A DNA stretch of 64,000 nt from assembly GCF_029392075.1 (NCBI RefSeq), contig NZ_CP113929.1, positions 2,170,001 to 2,234,000 on the forward strand, written 5' to 3'. The notes beneath the pieces were generated by a model, which worked only from the letters and a program-made list of their open reading frames with translations, searched no databases and was not told the origin of the DNA. Below, in pieces: positions 1-9,343 of this stretch (its first letter is position 1; the number at the start of each line of letters is the position of its first letter). The translations under genes were made by a program, and so were the position numbers. Source of the DNA: Bifidobacterium sp. ESL0704. GTDB taxonomy: Bacteria; Actinomycetota; Actinomycetes; Actinomycetales; Bifidobacteriaceae.

Positions 1-76
1 AACCAGGGTTCGGATTCGGATTCGGATTCGAGTCCGGGCCAGGGTTCGAAGGATTCATGGTATTGGTCTCGCTCAT
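1..76 (-). CDS. Start of a gene downstream of the ABC ATPase, probably its permease (partial)
   Basis: Only the first 25 codons lie in the window. The ATG at 76-74 overlaps the TGA of the ABC ATPase gene in an ATGA arrangement, so the two are translationally coupled. The visible N-terminus is polar and contains a short run of Asn-Pro dipeptides encoded by a 6-bp direct repeat near positions 8-30, which could vary in copy number. Position after a single-domain ABC ATPase suggests the membrane subunit of the exporter, but no membrane segment is visible, so this is inference from context only. Confidence 0.55.
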   Translation of the reverse strand, partial: MSETNTMNPSNPGPDSNPNPNPNPG

Positions 77-1104
77 CGCGTTTGTCCTTCCCCATTAAAC
101 TGCATGTTCCCGGCGGTTGCGAAATTGCCGTCCATATTCTGCTGCACATATTCGATCGGCCGTTCGCCGGGAAGCTCCTTGGCTGTGTACTGCGCCTGGG
201 AATGCGTGAGTGACAGGTAGGCCTCTTCGAGCGACACCTTTTCCTCGACGAGTTCGTAGGTCACCAGCTGCGCCTGCGCGAACACCTGCGCGGCGGACTT
301 CAGGTCGGCTCCGTTGATGCGGAAGACCTCGCCTTCACGCGGGTCGGACGCTGTGCGTTGTTCAACATGTACCTGGACCTCCGGGGCACTGGCGAAAATG
401 GCCCTGAGTTTCTGCGGCTCCGGGGTGACCACACGAATCGAATGGGCGGAGTGCTCGGCGACGAAATCGTTGACCGTGGTCGTTTCCAAGACCTTGCCCT
501 GCCCGATGATGACCAGATTGTCGGCGGTCAGCGCGACCTCGCTCATCAAGTGTGAGCTCAGCAGCACCGCACGGCCCTGGCTGGCGTAGAACCTGCACAG
601 TTCACGCACCCATTTCACACCTTCAGGGTCGAGGCCGTTGACCGGCTCGTCGAGCACGAGGTTGTGCGGGTCGCCCAACAGCGCCGCCGCGATGGAAAGC
701 CGTTGGCTCATACCCAGCGAAAAGCCGCCGGTTTTGCGTTTCTTGACGCTTTCCAAGCCGGTGAAATTGATGACCTCGTTGACGCGACGCTTGGAAATGC
801 CGTTGGTGAGCGCCAGAGAAAGCAGATGATTGTATGCGGAACGGTTCTTGTGAGCCGACTTGGCGTCGAGTACTGCGCCCACACTCGTCATCGGGGCGCG
901 GGACTTGCGAAAGTCAGCGCCGTCGATCAACGCCTTTCCGGAATCAGGCGCGATCAGCCCCAGTGCCGCGCGCATCGTCGTTGATTTTCCCGCTCCGTTA
1001 GGACCGAGAAACCCGGTCACCTTGCCGTCAAAAGCAGTGAAACTCACACCGTCGAGCGCGGTTTTGGAGCCAAACCGCTTACTCAGATTGGTTATTTCTA
1101 TCAT
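73..1104 (-). CDS. ABC transporter ATP-binding protein, exporter type
   Basis: This 343-residue protein would couple ATP hydrolysis to export through a separate permease. Visible motifs are Walker A GPNGAGKST (34-42), a signature variant SLGMSQR (129-135), Walker B LVLDEP (149-154) and an H-loop His at 185. The residues after about 215 form the C-terminal extension usual in DrrA/CcmA-like single ATPases linked to drug, lantibiotic or Na+ export. It starts with ATG at 1104. The next gene on the same strand begins inside its stop codon, fitting an ATPase-permease pair. The substrate cannot be read from the sequence. Confidence 0.9.
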   Translation of the reverse strand: MIEITNLSKRFGSKTALDGVSFTAFDGKVTGFLGPNGAGKSTTMRAALGLIAPDSGKALIDGADFRKSRAPMTSVGAVLDAKSAHKNRSAYNHLLSLALTNGISKRRVNEVINFTGLESVKKRKTGGFSLGMSQRLSIAAALLGDPHNLVLDEPVNGLDPEGVKWVRELCRFYASQGRAVLLSSHLMSEVALTADNLVIIGQGKVLETTTVNDFVAEHSAHSIRVVTPEPQKLRAIFASAPEVQVHVEQRTASDPREGEVFRINGADLKSAAQVFAQAQLVTYELVEEKVSLEEAYLSLTHSQAQYTAKELPGERPIEYVQQNMDGNFATAGNMQFNGEGQTR

Positions 1105-1175
1105 ATTCTAACCGTATCATGCGGCCAATGCGACGGTCATCGGCCTCGGTGACAATTCAGGGTACGTTCAAGATT

Positions 1176-1967
1176 TCAAGCAGTCAAATGCTGGGAAATC
1201 CAGCAGTGCATGGAGACCGCGGCGGCGGCACCAGCATTAATCGAGCGCACCGAGCCGAACTGGGAAATATAGACCACATCATCGGCCAGTTCCAGCGCCC
1301 GCTGAGAGAGACCAGGCCCTTCGGCTCCGAAGAGCATCAGGCAACGGTTCGGGAAACGGTAGGTTTCGATGGGAACCGCGCCGGGGATGATGTCGAGTGC
1401 GATGATACGGGAGGCCCTGGCCTCCTCGGCAATGCGGTGATAACGGGCCTTGTCCACACGGAATTCGGCCTTGGCCTCGTCCGCTTCGGCTTGCTTGATT
1501 TCCTCGGCGATTTCCTGCTTCCAGCTCGCCACCAGCTCTTCGATGGAGGGATGGTGGTCGACGTGCTGGTAGAGCTCGGTCATCAGCGCGCCCTTGCGGT
1601 TCCACTTGTGCGGGCCGACGATATGGACCTTGCGTGCAGCGAAGGCATTGGCCGTACGCACCATCGATCCGATATTGAAATCATGCGTCCAGTTTTCGAC
1701 GGCCACGTCGAAACCATGACGGCCCCGCTTGTCCAGCTCAGCCTTGATGGCGGACACTGACCAATAGCGGAATCCATCGAGCACATTACGGCGGTCACCG
1801 TTGTCAAGCAGTTCCGGATCGTAGCGTTCGTCGAAATTCGGCGACTGCGGATTGTCGGGACGAGGTTCGTCTGGATGGGTCTGCGCCCACGGACCGACAC
1901 CGATCTCGCGGAAAACTGGCTCGCCCGAAGCCTGGGCCGCCGCGGTTATAGGATTAGGCTCACGCAC
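1176..1967 (-). CDS. SpoU/TrmH-family RNA 2'-O-methyltransferase
   Basis: A 263-residue SPOUT-class enzyme that would transfer methyl from SAM to a ribose 2'-OH in tRNA or rRNA. All three SpoU motifs are visible: N-x-GSMVRTANAF (motif 1, near residue 100), CLMLFGAEGPGLS (motif 2, near 215) and YISQFGSVRSINAGAA (motif 3, near 240), which together build the trefoil-knot SAM site. The first 60 residues are a lineage-style extension. Its start overlaps the end of a small gene (1960-2121) by 8 bp, which in turn follows a phosphoribosyltransferase-like gene by one base, so the three look like one operon. The exact RNA target is not determinable here. Confidence 0.88.
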   Translation of the reverse strand: MREPNPITAAAQASGEPVFREIGVGPWAQTHPDEPRPDNPQSPNFDERYDPELLDNGDRRNVLDGFRYWSVSAIKAELDKRGRHGFDVAVENWTHDFNIGSMVRTANAFAARKVHIVGPHKWNRKGALMTELYQHVDHHPSIEELVASWKQEIAEEIKQAEADEAKAEFRVDKARYHRIAEEARASRIIALDIIPGAVPIETYRFPNRCLMLFGAEGPGLSQRALELADDVVYISQFGSVRSINAGAAAAVSMHCWISQHLTA

Positions 1968-2121
1968 GATAATCAGTACTCCCTTCGATCATGGCCTTGA
2001 CGTCGGCATCGACCATGCTCGCACTATCAATAGATTGCAAACGCCTATGCCGCACGAAATACGGTTGCTCGCTGCTCTCACGAGCGACTATAACAGCGGT
2101 CATGCGGGTTGGCTCATCCAT
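1960..2121 (-). CDS. Small hypothetical protein (53 aa) in the SpoU operon
   Basis: I chose the ATG at 2121, one base after the TGA of the upstream gene (2123-2125). A longer reading from 2157 would overlap that gene. The end overlaps the SpoU start by 8 bp. The product is short, hydrophilic and without Cys or membrane segments; I recognise no family. Tight packing on both sides argues that it is translated by coupling rather than being a chance frame. No function is assigned. Confidence 0.55.
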   Translation of the reverse strand: MDEPTRMTAVIVARESSEQPYFVRHRRLQSIDSASMVDADVKAMIEGSTDYRA

Positions 2122-2122
2122 A

Positions 2123-2743
2123 TCAATCGGTCTTTTCTGCTTCAGTCGCGCCACCACGCAACCCGTCCTCGTCGAAAACCGTTACAAAAGGCAGATTGCG
2201 TTGCTCGCCGGAAACGGGATTAATGACTTTGATGCCGCCAGCGTCGGCATCGCCACTGACCCCGCCGATCAATGAAGCGATGGCAACGACTTCTGCGCCT
2301 TCATGCTCCACAACGCTGAAATCAAGACTCAGCTCATTGCCGTTGCGCAAGGTGACCAGCGACGAAGTCTGTACATACGACTTTTCGGAAAGCCACGAAT
2401 CGAGCAAGACCACGCGCCTGCCTGAAATAGAAGGGCCTTTGATCGACGGATAGACAAAATCCATCACGAAACCGTTAAGCTCACGTCCGCGCTCATGAGC
2501 GGCGTGCATCACCGCAGTCACCATCGGCACGGCGGCAGCGGTCAACGCGCCGACCGCATCAAAGTCACCAAGAGCGAAACCGCGCTGCTCCAACGCGTCG
2601 AGCAAAGCGTCACCAATAAGCTCGAAGCCGTGCGCATCAAGACTCACTGCAAACAGCTCGTTGAACGGCTTATCGGCCATCGCCGCACGCAACAGCTCAC
2701 CAAGCTCGCCACTTCGATCGGCTCTTTTACCCTTGGCACTCAT
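2123..2743 (-). CDS. Phosphoribosyltransferase-like protein (PyrE-like fold)
   Basis: This is a 206-residue protein starting at an ATG preceded by AGGAGAG. Residues around 110-130 (RRVVLLDSWLSEKS then YVQTSS) sit after a hydrophobic strand and resemble the PRPP-binding loop of type I phosphoribosyltransferases, with the usual DD-x-x-x-TG altered. The C-terminal third carries a turn-rich segment. It resembles proteins labelled orotate phosphoribosyltransferase in actinobacteria, but the atypical loop makes activity on orotate doubtful. It heads the three-gene set with the small protein and the SpoU methylase. Fold assignment is from memory of the family and not proven. Confidence 0.5.
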   Translation of the reverse strand: MSAKGKRADRSGELGELLRAAMADKPFNELFAVSLDAHGFELIGDALLDALEQRGFALGDFDAVGALTAAAVPMVTAVMHAAHERGRELNGFVMDFVYPSIKGPSISGRRVVLLDSWLSEKSYVQTSSLVTLRNGNELSLDFSVVEHEGAEVVAIASLIGGVSGDADAGGIKVINPVSGEQRNLPFVTVFDEDGLRGGATEAEKTD

Positions 2744-2856
2744 TGGCTCTCCTACTCTTTGTATCAGTCCGACCCATATTATGGCCTGCTTGCCAGACGC
2801 CGACCACCGACGTCATGAAGAATCACGATTCTTCGCGCAGCCACAGCGCTATGGTC

Positions 2857-4221
2857 TTATTCACCGGACGATTGTTCCTGCTCTTTCGACTCAAGGTCCA
2901 ACTCGGGAGCCGTAAGCTCATGGACGTCAGTTTTCTCGGAATCGGCCATCTCGACCGGCTCGATAACCTTGCTCGAATCAATCTTCTGCATTTTACGCGC
3001 GGTGACCAACACACGCGACTCCAACGACGAAGCGAAAGCATTGTATGCCGAAACCGTACGGGTAATGGAATGGCCAAGCTTGTTGGCTTTGTCGCCAAGA
3101 ACCGCAAAACGTTCATACAGCTCACGCGAAAGATCGAAAAGCATCTTGGCGTCATCGGTAAGGCTCTGCTGTTGCCACGCGAAAGCGACCGATTTCAGCA
3201 CCGTCCACAAGGTGACCGGCGAAGTCAACGCAACCTTACGCGCGAATGCATCGTCCATCAACGTCGGGTCGACCTTCAAAGCCGCCTCAAGCAAGGCATC
3301 GTTGGGAATGAAAGCGATAACAAAATCGGGAGTGGTCTCGAAAGCATTCCAATAGGCCTTGTCGCCCAAGGTCTTGACATGCTCGCGCAACGCTTTGGCG
3401 TGGGCCCGCAGCAACTCATCACGACGTTTGAGCTCGTCAACAGAAGCCGTATCGGGAATCTCGCAGGCACGCTGGTAATCGGAATACGGTGCCTTGGCAT
3501 CGATGGGAATCGTCTTGCCGCCGGGAAGATAAACCACCATGTCCGGCCGCTGTATGCGACCTTCCGGATCGGCCACGACCACCTGCGTATCAAAATCGAC
3601 ATGCTCCAGAAGCCCTGCGGATTCCACGATGTTGCGCAGCTGCGCCTCACCCCATGCGCCACGCACCTTGTTGTTGCGCAACGCGGCCGAAAGCGAACTG
3701 GTCTCCTTGTCCAAGCGGGTCTGTTGGTCGTTCAGCCCCTTGAGCTGCTGGCCCAAGGCACCCATCTCGTGCTTGCGGCCTTCTTCAATCTGGGTGACCT
3801 TCTGCTGCAGGGCATCAAGGTTTTTCTGCACAGGAGCGAGCGCGGAAAGCACCTTGCTCTGCTCCGCCATCGCCTTGGCCTGCTCGGCCTGTTTGCGTTC
3901 GGCTTCCCTCCGCTCCTGCTCCTGCTGTCGTTGCACACGAAGCTGCTCGGCCTGCTGGGCCTGCGCCAATTGCGATTTGACGAACGCCAGCTGCTGATTC
4001 AACCCATCGCACTGCGTTCGATATTGCGCGGCCTGCGTGGTAAGCTCACCTACCTGTCGCCGAAGCTGGTCGTTTTGCGCCTGCGTCTCTTCGGCACCGG
4101 TGTCTTTGACGGTTCTCGCGGTCTCCTGCCCTTTGGATTTGCCCAGCACAAATCCGGCCACCAGCCCCAGCGCCGCTGCGAGGATGACCATTACGATTGC
4201 CACTACAGGATTTTCGAACAT
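2857..4221 (-). CDS. rmuC: RmuC-family DNA recombination protein
   Basis: RmuC proteins are membrane-anchored coiled-coil proteins with a nuclease-like core that limit recombination at inverted repeats. Starting at the ATG at 4221 gives 454 residues with an N-terminal membrane helix (about residues 5-25), a long Gln/Glu/Ala-rich coiled coil (about 45-160) and the RmuC core, including VRGAWGEAQLRNIVE, PDMVVYLPGGK and PIDAKAP motifs. The frame stays open upstream to a TTG at 4290, but that TTG lies in a TTGACA hexamer that could be the promoter -35 box, so I prefer the internal start. No strong Shine-Dalgarno is visible for it. The C-terminal about 30 residues are acidic. Confidence 0.85.
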   Translation of the reverse strand: MFENPVVAIVMVILAAALGLVAGFVLGKSKGQETARTVKDTGAEETQAQNDQLRRQVGELTTQAAQYRTQCDGLNQQLAFVKSQLAQAQQAEQLRVQRQQEQERREAERKQAEQAKAMAEQSKVLSALAPVQKNLDALQQKVTQIEEGRKHEMGALGQQLKGLNDQQTRLDKETSSLSAALRNNKVRGAWGEAQLRNIVESAGLLEHVDFDTQVVVADPEGRIQRPDMVVYLPGGKTIPIDAKAPYSDYQRACEIPDTASVDELKRRDELLRAHAKALREHVKTLGDKAYWNAFETTPDFVIAFIPNDALLEAALKVDPTLMDDAFARKVALTSPVTLWTVLKSVAFAWQQQSLTDDAKMLFDLSRELYERFAVLGDKANKLGHSITRTVSAYNAFASSLESRVLVTARKMQKIDSSKVIEPVEMADSEKTDVHELTAPELDLESKEQEQSSGE

Positions 4222-4356
4222 ATGTTCTATTACACAGGATGCCATGGACGAAGCCGAGAACCATACGACTGTGCGTATATCTCGTGTCAATCAACGTCCC
4301 AGTGTAGCCACCGGTGCGATTTGCTGGGATGATGAAAGGGTAATCAAGGAGGCACC

Positions 4357-5262
4357 ATGGAATTCGACTTATTTATGGGCGGCTTGGCAGTAGTGCTTGC
4401 CGCGCTGGCGACGTGGCTCATCCTCCTCTTTTTCCGCTCTCCCGCTTCCGCTCAGTCCTCAGTCGAAACGGCTCTCCATGGGCTTAGAAATCTCGACGCC
4501 CCCACTGCCGATATCGACGCTCAGGGACAGTCCAATCGAACTACAGCCCAGATTCCGTATGTCTCACGTCTGCTGACGCTCTCGCTGCTCCTTACGGCCA
4601 TCGTATGCATCCTCTCACTGCTAAGCCGTTTCAGCGATGCTCCGATTCCCAGCTGGCTGACCAACCCATGGGTACAGGCCATTCTGAGCACACCGGCGAT
4701 GTTTTATTGTGGTTCACCGATCCATCGAGAGGGCTGGCACGCATTGAAACTGCGCATGCCCGACGTCAATTCACTGATCTCGTTGGGAGCCACCGGCGCT
4801 TACATTTACAGCCTGGCCATCTGCGTGGCCGGCAATCAGTTCCCCGAAGGTTCCCGCCACGCCTATTTCGGTTCCGTCAATATCATTGTCGCCCTGGCGC
4901 TGAGCATCGAACTGCTGGAACTTTTCATCCTGCGCGACGCCGAACGTTTCCAAGATTCCGCCGCACCAGCGGCAGCCTCCACGCCGAAAACGCCGAACGA
5001 TTCCATAACCGATCACGCATTTGCCACACTCATCGCCGCAGTGAGGAGGCTTGCCCGTTTCTCCCGCGTCTTCACGATTACCGTCATCATCATCGCGGTC
5101 TGGGCGTTCGCGCTGCTGGTAGTGTTCGGCCCGCAACCACGGTTAGCCGTCGCGCTTTTCGGCGGAGTGGGGGTACTGGTTATCGCCGGCCTTATCCTCG
5201 CTATTCTCGCGGTTATCCTTATTATCAATGGACGCAGAAAAGTACAGCAAGGCAACGATTGA
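4357..5262 (+). CDS. Membrane protein resembling the transmembrane part of copper P-type ATPases, lacking catalytic domains
   Basis: This 301-residue membrane protein follows a good AAGGAGG site. Its middle (residues about 105-190) reads like helices 3-6 of heavy-metal P1B ATPases: NPWVQAILSTPAMFYCG, REGWHALK, DVNSLISLGATGAYIYSLA and YFGSVNIIVALALSIELLE. The protein then diverges into a linker and two more hydrophobic segments (about 230-295) and ends. There is no metal-binding CPC, no TGE actuator loop, no DKTGT phosphorylation site and no ATP-binding domain, so it cannot be an ATP-driven pump by itself. It could be a decayed ATPase whose remnant acquired a new membrane role, or a metal sensor/chaperone. 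Function unknown. Confidence 0.75.
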   Translation: MEFDLFMGGLAVVLAALATWLILLFFRSPASAQSSVETALHGLRNLDAPTADIDAQGQSNRTTAQIPYVSRLLTLSLLLTAIVCILSLLSRFSDAPIPSWLTNPWVQAILSTPAMFYCGSPIHREGWHALKLRMPDVNSLISLGATGAYIYSLAICVAGNQFPEGSRHAYFGSVNIIVALALSIELLELFILRDAERFQDSAAPAAASTPKTPNDSITDHAFATLIAAVRRLARFSRVFTITVIIIAVWAFALLVVFGPQPRLAVALFGGVGVLVIAGLILAILAVILIINGRRKVQQGND

Positions 5263-5322
5263 TTGGAACAAGCCGATAACGTTCGCCATATGCCTCTGAA
5301 TATACGAATATGAATATAACGA

Positions 5323-5360
5323 AGGGCCGGGCTGTCACATTGCTGCAACAGTCCGGCCCT
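5323..5360. terminator. Hairpin between convergent genes
   Basis: AGGGCCGGgCTGT and its near-complement form a GC-rich stem with a loop of about 12 bases, between the convergent ends of the membrane protein and clpB. There is no long T-run on either side, so termination may be partial; it could serve both strands. Confidence 0.6.
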
Positions 5361-5406
5361 CTGAACGCGCACCGTTCTCAGGTTTTACGCGCTTTACGCT
5401 TTTCAA

Positions 5407-8040
5407 TCACTCGTCGTCGCGGTCCTCGTCCAGCGGGTCCTCCGGCATCGTGCTCAGCTCAAGGTGATCGCCGCCGGTCTGGTCGACCAGAACGGTGTCG
5501 CCGTCGTGGACTTTGCCCGAAAGCAACATCTTCGCCATCTGGTCGCCGACCTCGGTCTGCACCAGGCGACGCAACGGACGAGCACCGTAAGCCGGGTCGT
5601 AACCGGCATTGGCGAGCCATTCCTTCGCAGCTTTGGTGACGTCGAGCGTGATGCGGCGGTCGGTCAGACGAGACGCGACCTGACGCACCTGGATGTCGAC
5701 GATGTCGCCCAGCTCCTCGCGGGTGAGCGGATGGAAGATGACCAGCTCGTCGAGACGATTGATGAATTCCGGCTTGAAGTGCGCGTGCACCGCATCCATC
5801 ACCGCGTTCTTCTTCGCCTCGTCATCCAGATCGGGTTGCACCAGGAACTGCGAGCCGAGGTTCGAGGTCATGATCAGAATCGTGTTCTTGAAGTCCACGG
5901 TCCGGCCCTGTCCATCGGTCAGACGCCCGTCGTCAAGCACCTGCAAAAGGATGTCGAAGACCTCGGGATTCGCCTTCTCCACCTCGTCGAACAACACGAC
6001 CGAGTAAGGGCGACGCCGCACGGCCTCGGTGAGCTGACCACCTTCCTCGTAGCCGACATAGCCTGGGGCCGCACCGATCAGGCGGGTCACCGAGCCCTTG
6101 TCCATGTATTCGCTCATGTCGATGCGCACCATGGCCTTCTCATCGTCGAAGAGGAAGTCCGCCAACGCCTTGGCGAGCTCCGTCTTGCCGACGCCCGTGG
6201 GTCCGAGGAAGAGGAACGAACCGGTCGGACGATTCGGGTCGGAAATACCGGCACGCGAGCGCCGCACCGCGTCCGAAACCGCCTGAATGGCTTCCTTCTG
6301 GCCGATGACGCGACACCCAAGGAACTTCTCCATATTCAGCAGCTTCTCGTTTTCGCCCTGCATCAGACGGCCGACGGGGATGCCGGTCCATTCGGAGACG
6401 ATGCCCGCCACCGAATCGGCATCCACATGGTCGGGCACCATCGGCTCGGTCTCCTGGCCGTCCGCATTTTCCTCGTCCGCGGCTTGCTCAGCCAGATCGA
6501 GCTGCTTCTGGATCGCCGGAATCTCACCGTAAAGAATCTTGCTGGCCTTCTCCAAATCGCCCTCGCGGGTAAATTTGTCGGCCTGCACCTTCTTGGCGTC
6601 GAGCTGGGCACGCAAGTCGCCGACCTTGTTGTGGCCGGCCTTCTCGGCGTCCCAACGCGACTTCAGGCCCGAAAGCTTCTCACGGGTATCCGCCAGATCG
6701 CTTTGCAGCTTCTTGAGCCTGTCCTTACTGGCCGGGTCCTCGGCCTTCTTCAGCTGCATCTCCTCCATTTCCAGGCGGGTCTCGCGGCGCTGCAGCTCGT
6801 CAATCTCCTCAGGCTGCGAATCCAGCTCCATGCGTAGGTGCGCCGCCGCCTCGTCGACCAAATCGATGGCCTTGTCGGGCAGCTGACGGCCGGAAATGTA
6901 GCGGTTCGAAAGCGTCGCCGCGGCTACGAGCGCATCGTCGCCGATGGTCACCTTGTGATGTGCCTCGTAACGTTGCTTCAAGCCACGCAGAATCGCGATG
7001 GTGTCTTCAACACTTGGCTCACCGACGAAGACCTGCTGGAAGCGGCGCTCCAGCGCCGGGTCCTTCTCAATGTTCTCGCGGTATTCGTCGAGCGTGGTCG
7101 CGCCGATCAGGCGAAGCTCGCCGCGCGCCAGCATAGGCTTCAACATATTGCCCGCATCCATCGAGCCTTCGGCCGCACCCGCGCCGACGATGGTATGAAT
7201 CTCGTCGATAAAGGTGATGATCTCGCCGTTCGCGCTCTTGATCTCATTCAAGACGGCCTTCAGCCGTTCCTCGAACTCGCCACGATACTTCGAACCGGCC
7301 ACCATCGATCCCAAATCGAGGCTGATAAGCTTCTTGTTTTGAAGCGTCGTCGGCACATCGCCGGCAACGATACGTTCCGCCAAGCCTTCAACGACAGCGG
7401 TCTTGCCAACGCCAGGCTCGCCGATCAGCACCGGGTTGTTCTTGGTGCGGCGCGAGAGAATCTGCATGACGCGACGAATCTCCTGATCGCGGCCGATGAC
7501 CGGATCGAGCTTGCCTTCCTTCGCCTGCGCGGTCAAGTCGGTGGAGTACTTCTCCAACGCCTTGTAGCTGCCTTCGGCGTCCGGGCTGGTCACTTTCGCA
7601 CCGCCGCGCACGCCCGGAACGGCCTTGCGCAAGGCTTCCGGCGTCACGCCGTTGTTTTTTAGAATCGTCGCGCTTTCGTTCGGCGCGGCGTCGGCGATGC
7701 CGATCAGCAGGTGTTCGGTGGAGACGTATTCGTCGCCCATCTGCTTCATTTCCTTTTCGGCTTGAGCCAACGCGGCCGTCAACTGGCGGCTCGCCTGTGG
7801 TTGCGAGGTCGAGGAACCGCTGGCGCTCGGCAGCGCGACCAAGGCGTTGCGCACCGCGGCTCCGATTGCTTTCGGATCTCCGCCCGCGGCGCTGATCAGT
7901 CCGGTGACCACGCTGTTTTCCTGACGCAGCAGCGCATCCATCAGATGCAGGGTGTCGACCTGCGGATTGCCCGCAGCCGACGCGCTTTGAATCGCGTCAC
8001 CGATGGCTTCCTGAGCCATGGTCGTAAATTGTTGTTCCAT
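5407..8040 (-). CDS. clpB: ATP-dependent disaggregase ClpB
   Basis: ClpB is a hexameric AAA+ chaperone that rescues aggregated proteins with DnaK. The start at 8040 ([10 protein letters not shown]) is preceded by GGAGGAAAAC and gives 877 residues; an upstream ATG at 8103 lacks this support. Domains in order: N-domain (1-150), first AAA+ with Walker [10 protein letters not shown] (about 205), the coiled-coil middle domain rich in Glu/Lys/Arg (about 400-530), and second AAA+ with GPTGVGKTE (about 615) and a C-terminal D2 small domain. The tail is acidic, as in other ClpB. A HspR-type HAIR operator lies about 110 bp upstream, pointing to heat-shock repression. Confidence 0.96.
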   Translation of the reverse strand: MEQQFTTMAQEAIGDAIQSASAAGNPQVDTLHLMDALLRQENSVVTGLISAAGGDPKAIGAAVRNALVALPSASGSSTSQPQASRQLTAALAQAEKEMKQMGDEYVSTEHLLIGIADAAPNESATILKNNGVTPEALRKAVPGVRGGAKVTSPDAEGSYKALEKYSTDLTAQAKEGKLDPVIGRDQEIRRVMQILSRRTKNNPVLIGEPGVGKTAVVEGLAERIVAGDVPTTLQNKKLISLDLGSMVAGSKYRGEFEERLKAVLNEIKSANGEIITFIDEIHTIVGAGAAEGSMDAGNMLKPMLARGELRLIGATTLDEYRENIEKDPALERRFQQVFVGEPSVEDTIAILRGLKQRYEAHHKVTIGDDALVAAATLSNRYISGRQLPDKAIDLVDEAAAHLRMELDSQPEEIDELQRRETRLEMEEMQLKKAEDPASKDRLKKLQSDLADTREKLSGLKSRWDAEKAGHNKVGDLRAQLDAKKVQADKFTREGDLEKASKILYGEIPAIQKQLDLAEQAADEENADGQETEPMVPDHVDADSVAGIVSEWTGIPVGRLMQGENEKLLNMEKFLGCRVIGQKEAIQAVSDAVRRSRAGISDPNRPTGSFLFLGPTGVGKTELAKALADFLFDDEKAMVRIDMSEYMDKGSVTRLIGAAPGYVGYEEGGQLTEAVRRRPYSVVLFDEVEKANPEVFDILLQVLDDGRLTDGQGRTVDFKNTILIMTSNLGSQFLVQPDLDDEAKKNAVMDAVHAHFKPEFINRLDELVIFHPLTREELGDIVDIQVRQVASRLTDRRITLDVTKAAKEWLANAGYDPAYGARPLRRLVQTEVGDQMAKMLLSGKVHDGDTVLVDQTGGDHLELSTMPEDPLDEDRDDE

Positions 8041-8453
8041 GTTTTCCTCCGTTTGTTCGCCCTGACCCGTCGCAAATCGGCGGAATGGCAAGGCATCGTT
8101 CAATCTCTGATTAGTACAACCACAAACGGAAGGGTTCTATTCCCAAAACTTGAGTCTCTTCGACTCAACTTTTAGACCTCATTGTCTAGTTCAATATACG
8201 AGCCAGCTCACTACGCCGACAATCGACAGGGTTTATCGGCACGACTTCCCGCTCGAGCGCATGTCGAAATCCGCTTTCAAATCGTCGGGACGGAACTCGC
8301 AGACACGGAAACGACCGGGCGAAACACGATCACCCGACCAACCGACGAAAACAGGCCGACCGGCGGAATCTAATCCACCAATCGACCTATTCAATATACA
8401 TACCTTTATATATAAGACACTTAAGCTATGTAGACCTTACGAAACCAACAGTC
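8041..8453. other. Intergenic region upstream of clpB
   Basis: This 413-bp stretch separates clpB from the FAH-family gene. It holds the HAIR operator at 8149-8169 and otherwise no convincing gene; the short frames at 8150-8464 have no recognisable product. The part at 8390-8440 is AT-rich. Confidence 0.6.
8149..8169 (-). promoter_or_regulatory. HAIR operator (HspR binding site) for clpB
   Basis: CTTGAGT, seven bases, ACTCAAC matches the HspR HAIR consensus CTTGAGT-N7-ACTCAAG at all but the last base. It lies 109-129 bp upstream of the clpB start, the expected place for heat-shock control of clpB in actinobacteria. The hspR gene is not in this window. Confidence 0.85.
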
Positions 8454-9269
8454 TCAGTCCTTGACGACCACGTTGCGCAGGGATCCGATGCCCTCGATGT
8501 TGACGATGGCTTCGTCGCGCGGCTTCAGCGTGCCGGAAGCGTTGGGGGTGCCGGTCATGATGACATCGCCCGGCAGCAACGTCGCAAAGCTTGAGATTTC
8601 GGCAATCTGCTCGGGAATCGAATGAATCAGGTCGGCGGTGGTGCCGGAAGCGGCGGGCACGTCTTCACCGTTCAGCGTGAAGGAGATCTTCGCGTCCTTC
8701 CAATCAAGGTCGGTCTCGATCCACGGGCCCAGTGGGCAAGAGGTGTCGAAACCCTTGGCGCGCGTCCACATCGGGTCGCTGCCTTGCAGGTCACGCAACG
8801 TCACGTCGTTGACGCAGGTGAAGCCGAGCACGTAGTCCATGGCTTTGTCGACCGAAACGTTCTTGGCGATGCGGCCCATCACAACGGCCACTTCTGGCTC
8901 AAAATTCATATCGTTGGAATAGCCGGGAATGACGATCGGATCGTCGGGGCCGATGACAGAGGTGGACGGCTTCATGAAGATGACCATCTCACTGGGAGCA
9001 TGCTCAACGGTGGACTGGCCCTTGGCGTGCATATATTGCGCATGGGCCTCGTAATTCTTGGCCAGACCGTAAACCTTGGAGGGGATGACCGGAGCAAGCA
9101 GGCGAACACCGTCCTCGTCTATCAGGTGGCGCTGGCCGGTGGGGCCGACGGGCTGCGAGCCGAAGGGGTAGCCGTCGAGCTCGACCAAGTAATCCTTCTT
9201 GTCGTTCTTGTCGGTCTGTACGAAGGCATAGTGCGGAACATCGTTATAGGAGTAGCGTGCGATTCTCAT
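8454..9269 (-). CDS. Fumarylacetoacetate hydrolase (FAH) family protein
   Basis: A 271-residue metal-dependent enzyme of the FAH fold, which acts on oxo-acids (hydratase, isomerase, decarboxylase or oxaloacetate decarboxylase in different members). Visible features are GLAKNYEAHAQYM (about residue 68), FMKPSTSVIGP (98), the metal-binding glutamates in MNFEPEVAVVMG (about 122-132) and GDVIMTGTPNASG near the C-terminus. Length matches the short bacterial members often annotated as 2-hydroxyhepta-2,4-diene-1,7-dioate isomerase. It appears monocistronic. The true substrate cannot be decided. Confidence 0.85.
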   Translation of the reverse strand: MRIARYSYNDVPHYAFVQTDKNDKKDYLVELDGYPFGSQPVGPTGQRHLIDEDGVRLLAPVIPSKVYGLAKNYEAHAQYMHAKGQSTVEHAPSEMVIFMKPSTSVIGPDDPIVIPGYSNDMNFEPEVAVVMGRIAKNVSVDKAMDYVLGFTCVNDVTLRDLQGSDPMWTRAKGFDTSCPLGPWIETDLDWKDAKISFTLNGEDVPAASGTTADLIHSIPEQIAEISSFATLLPGDVIMTGTPNASGTLKPRDEAIVNIEGIGSLRNVVVKD

Positions 9270-9343
9270 GGCTTCAGTCTACGCCGATACCGGGCAGAAC
9301 GAGCGAGAATCAAGAATGGGCTGAAATTAAAAAGCCCGCCAAT

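Noticed and set aside
2743..4332. 529-codon plus-strand frame opposite rmuC
   Set aside because: Antisense to a recognisable protein; no family features.
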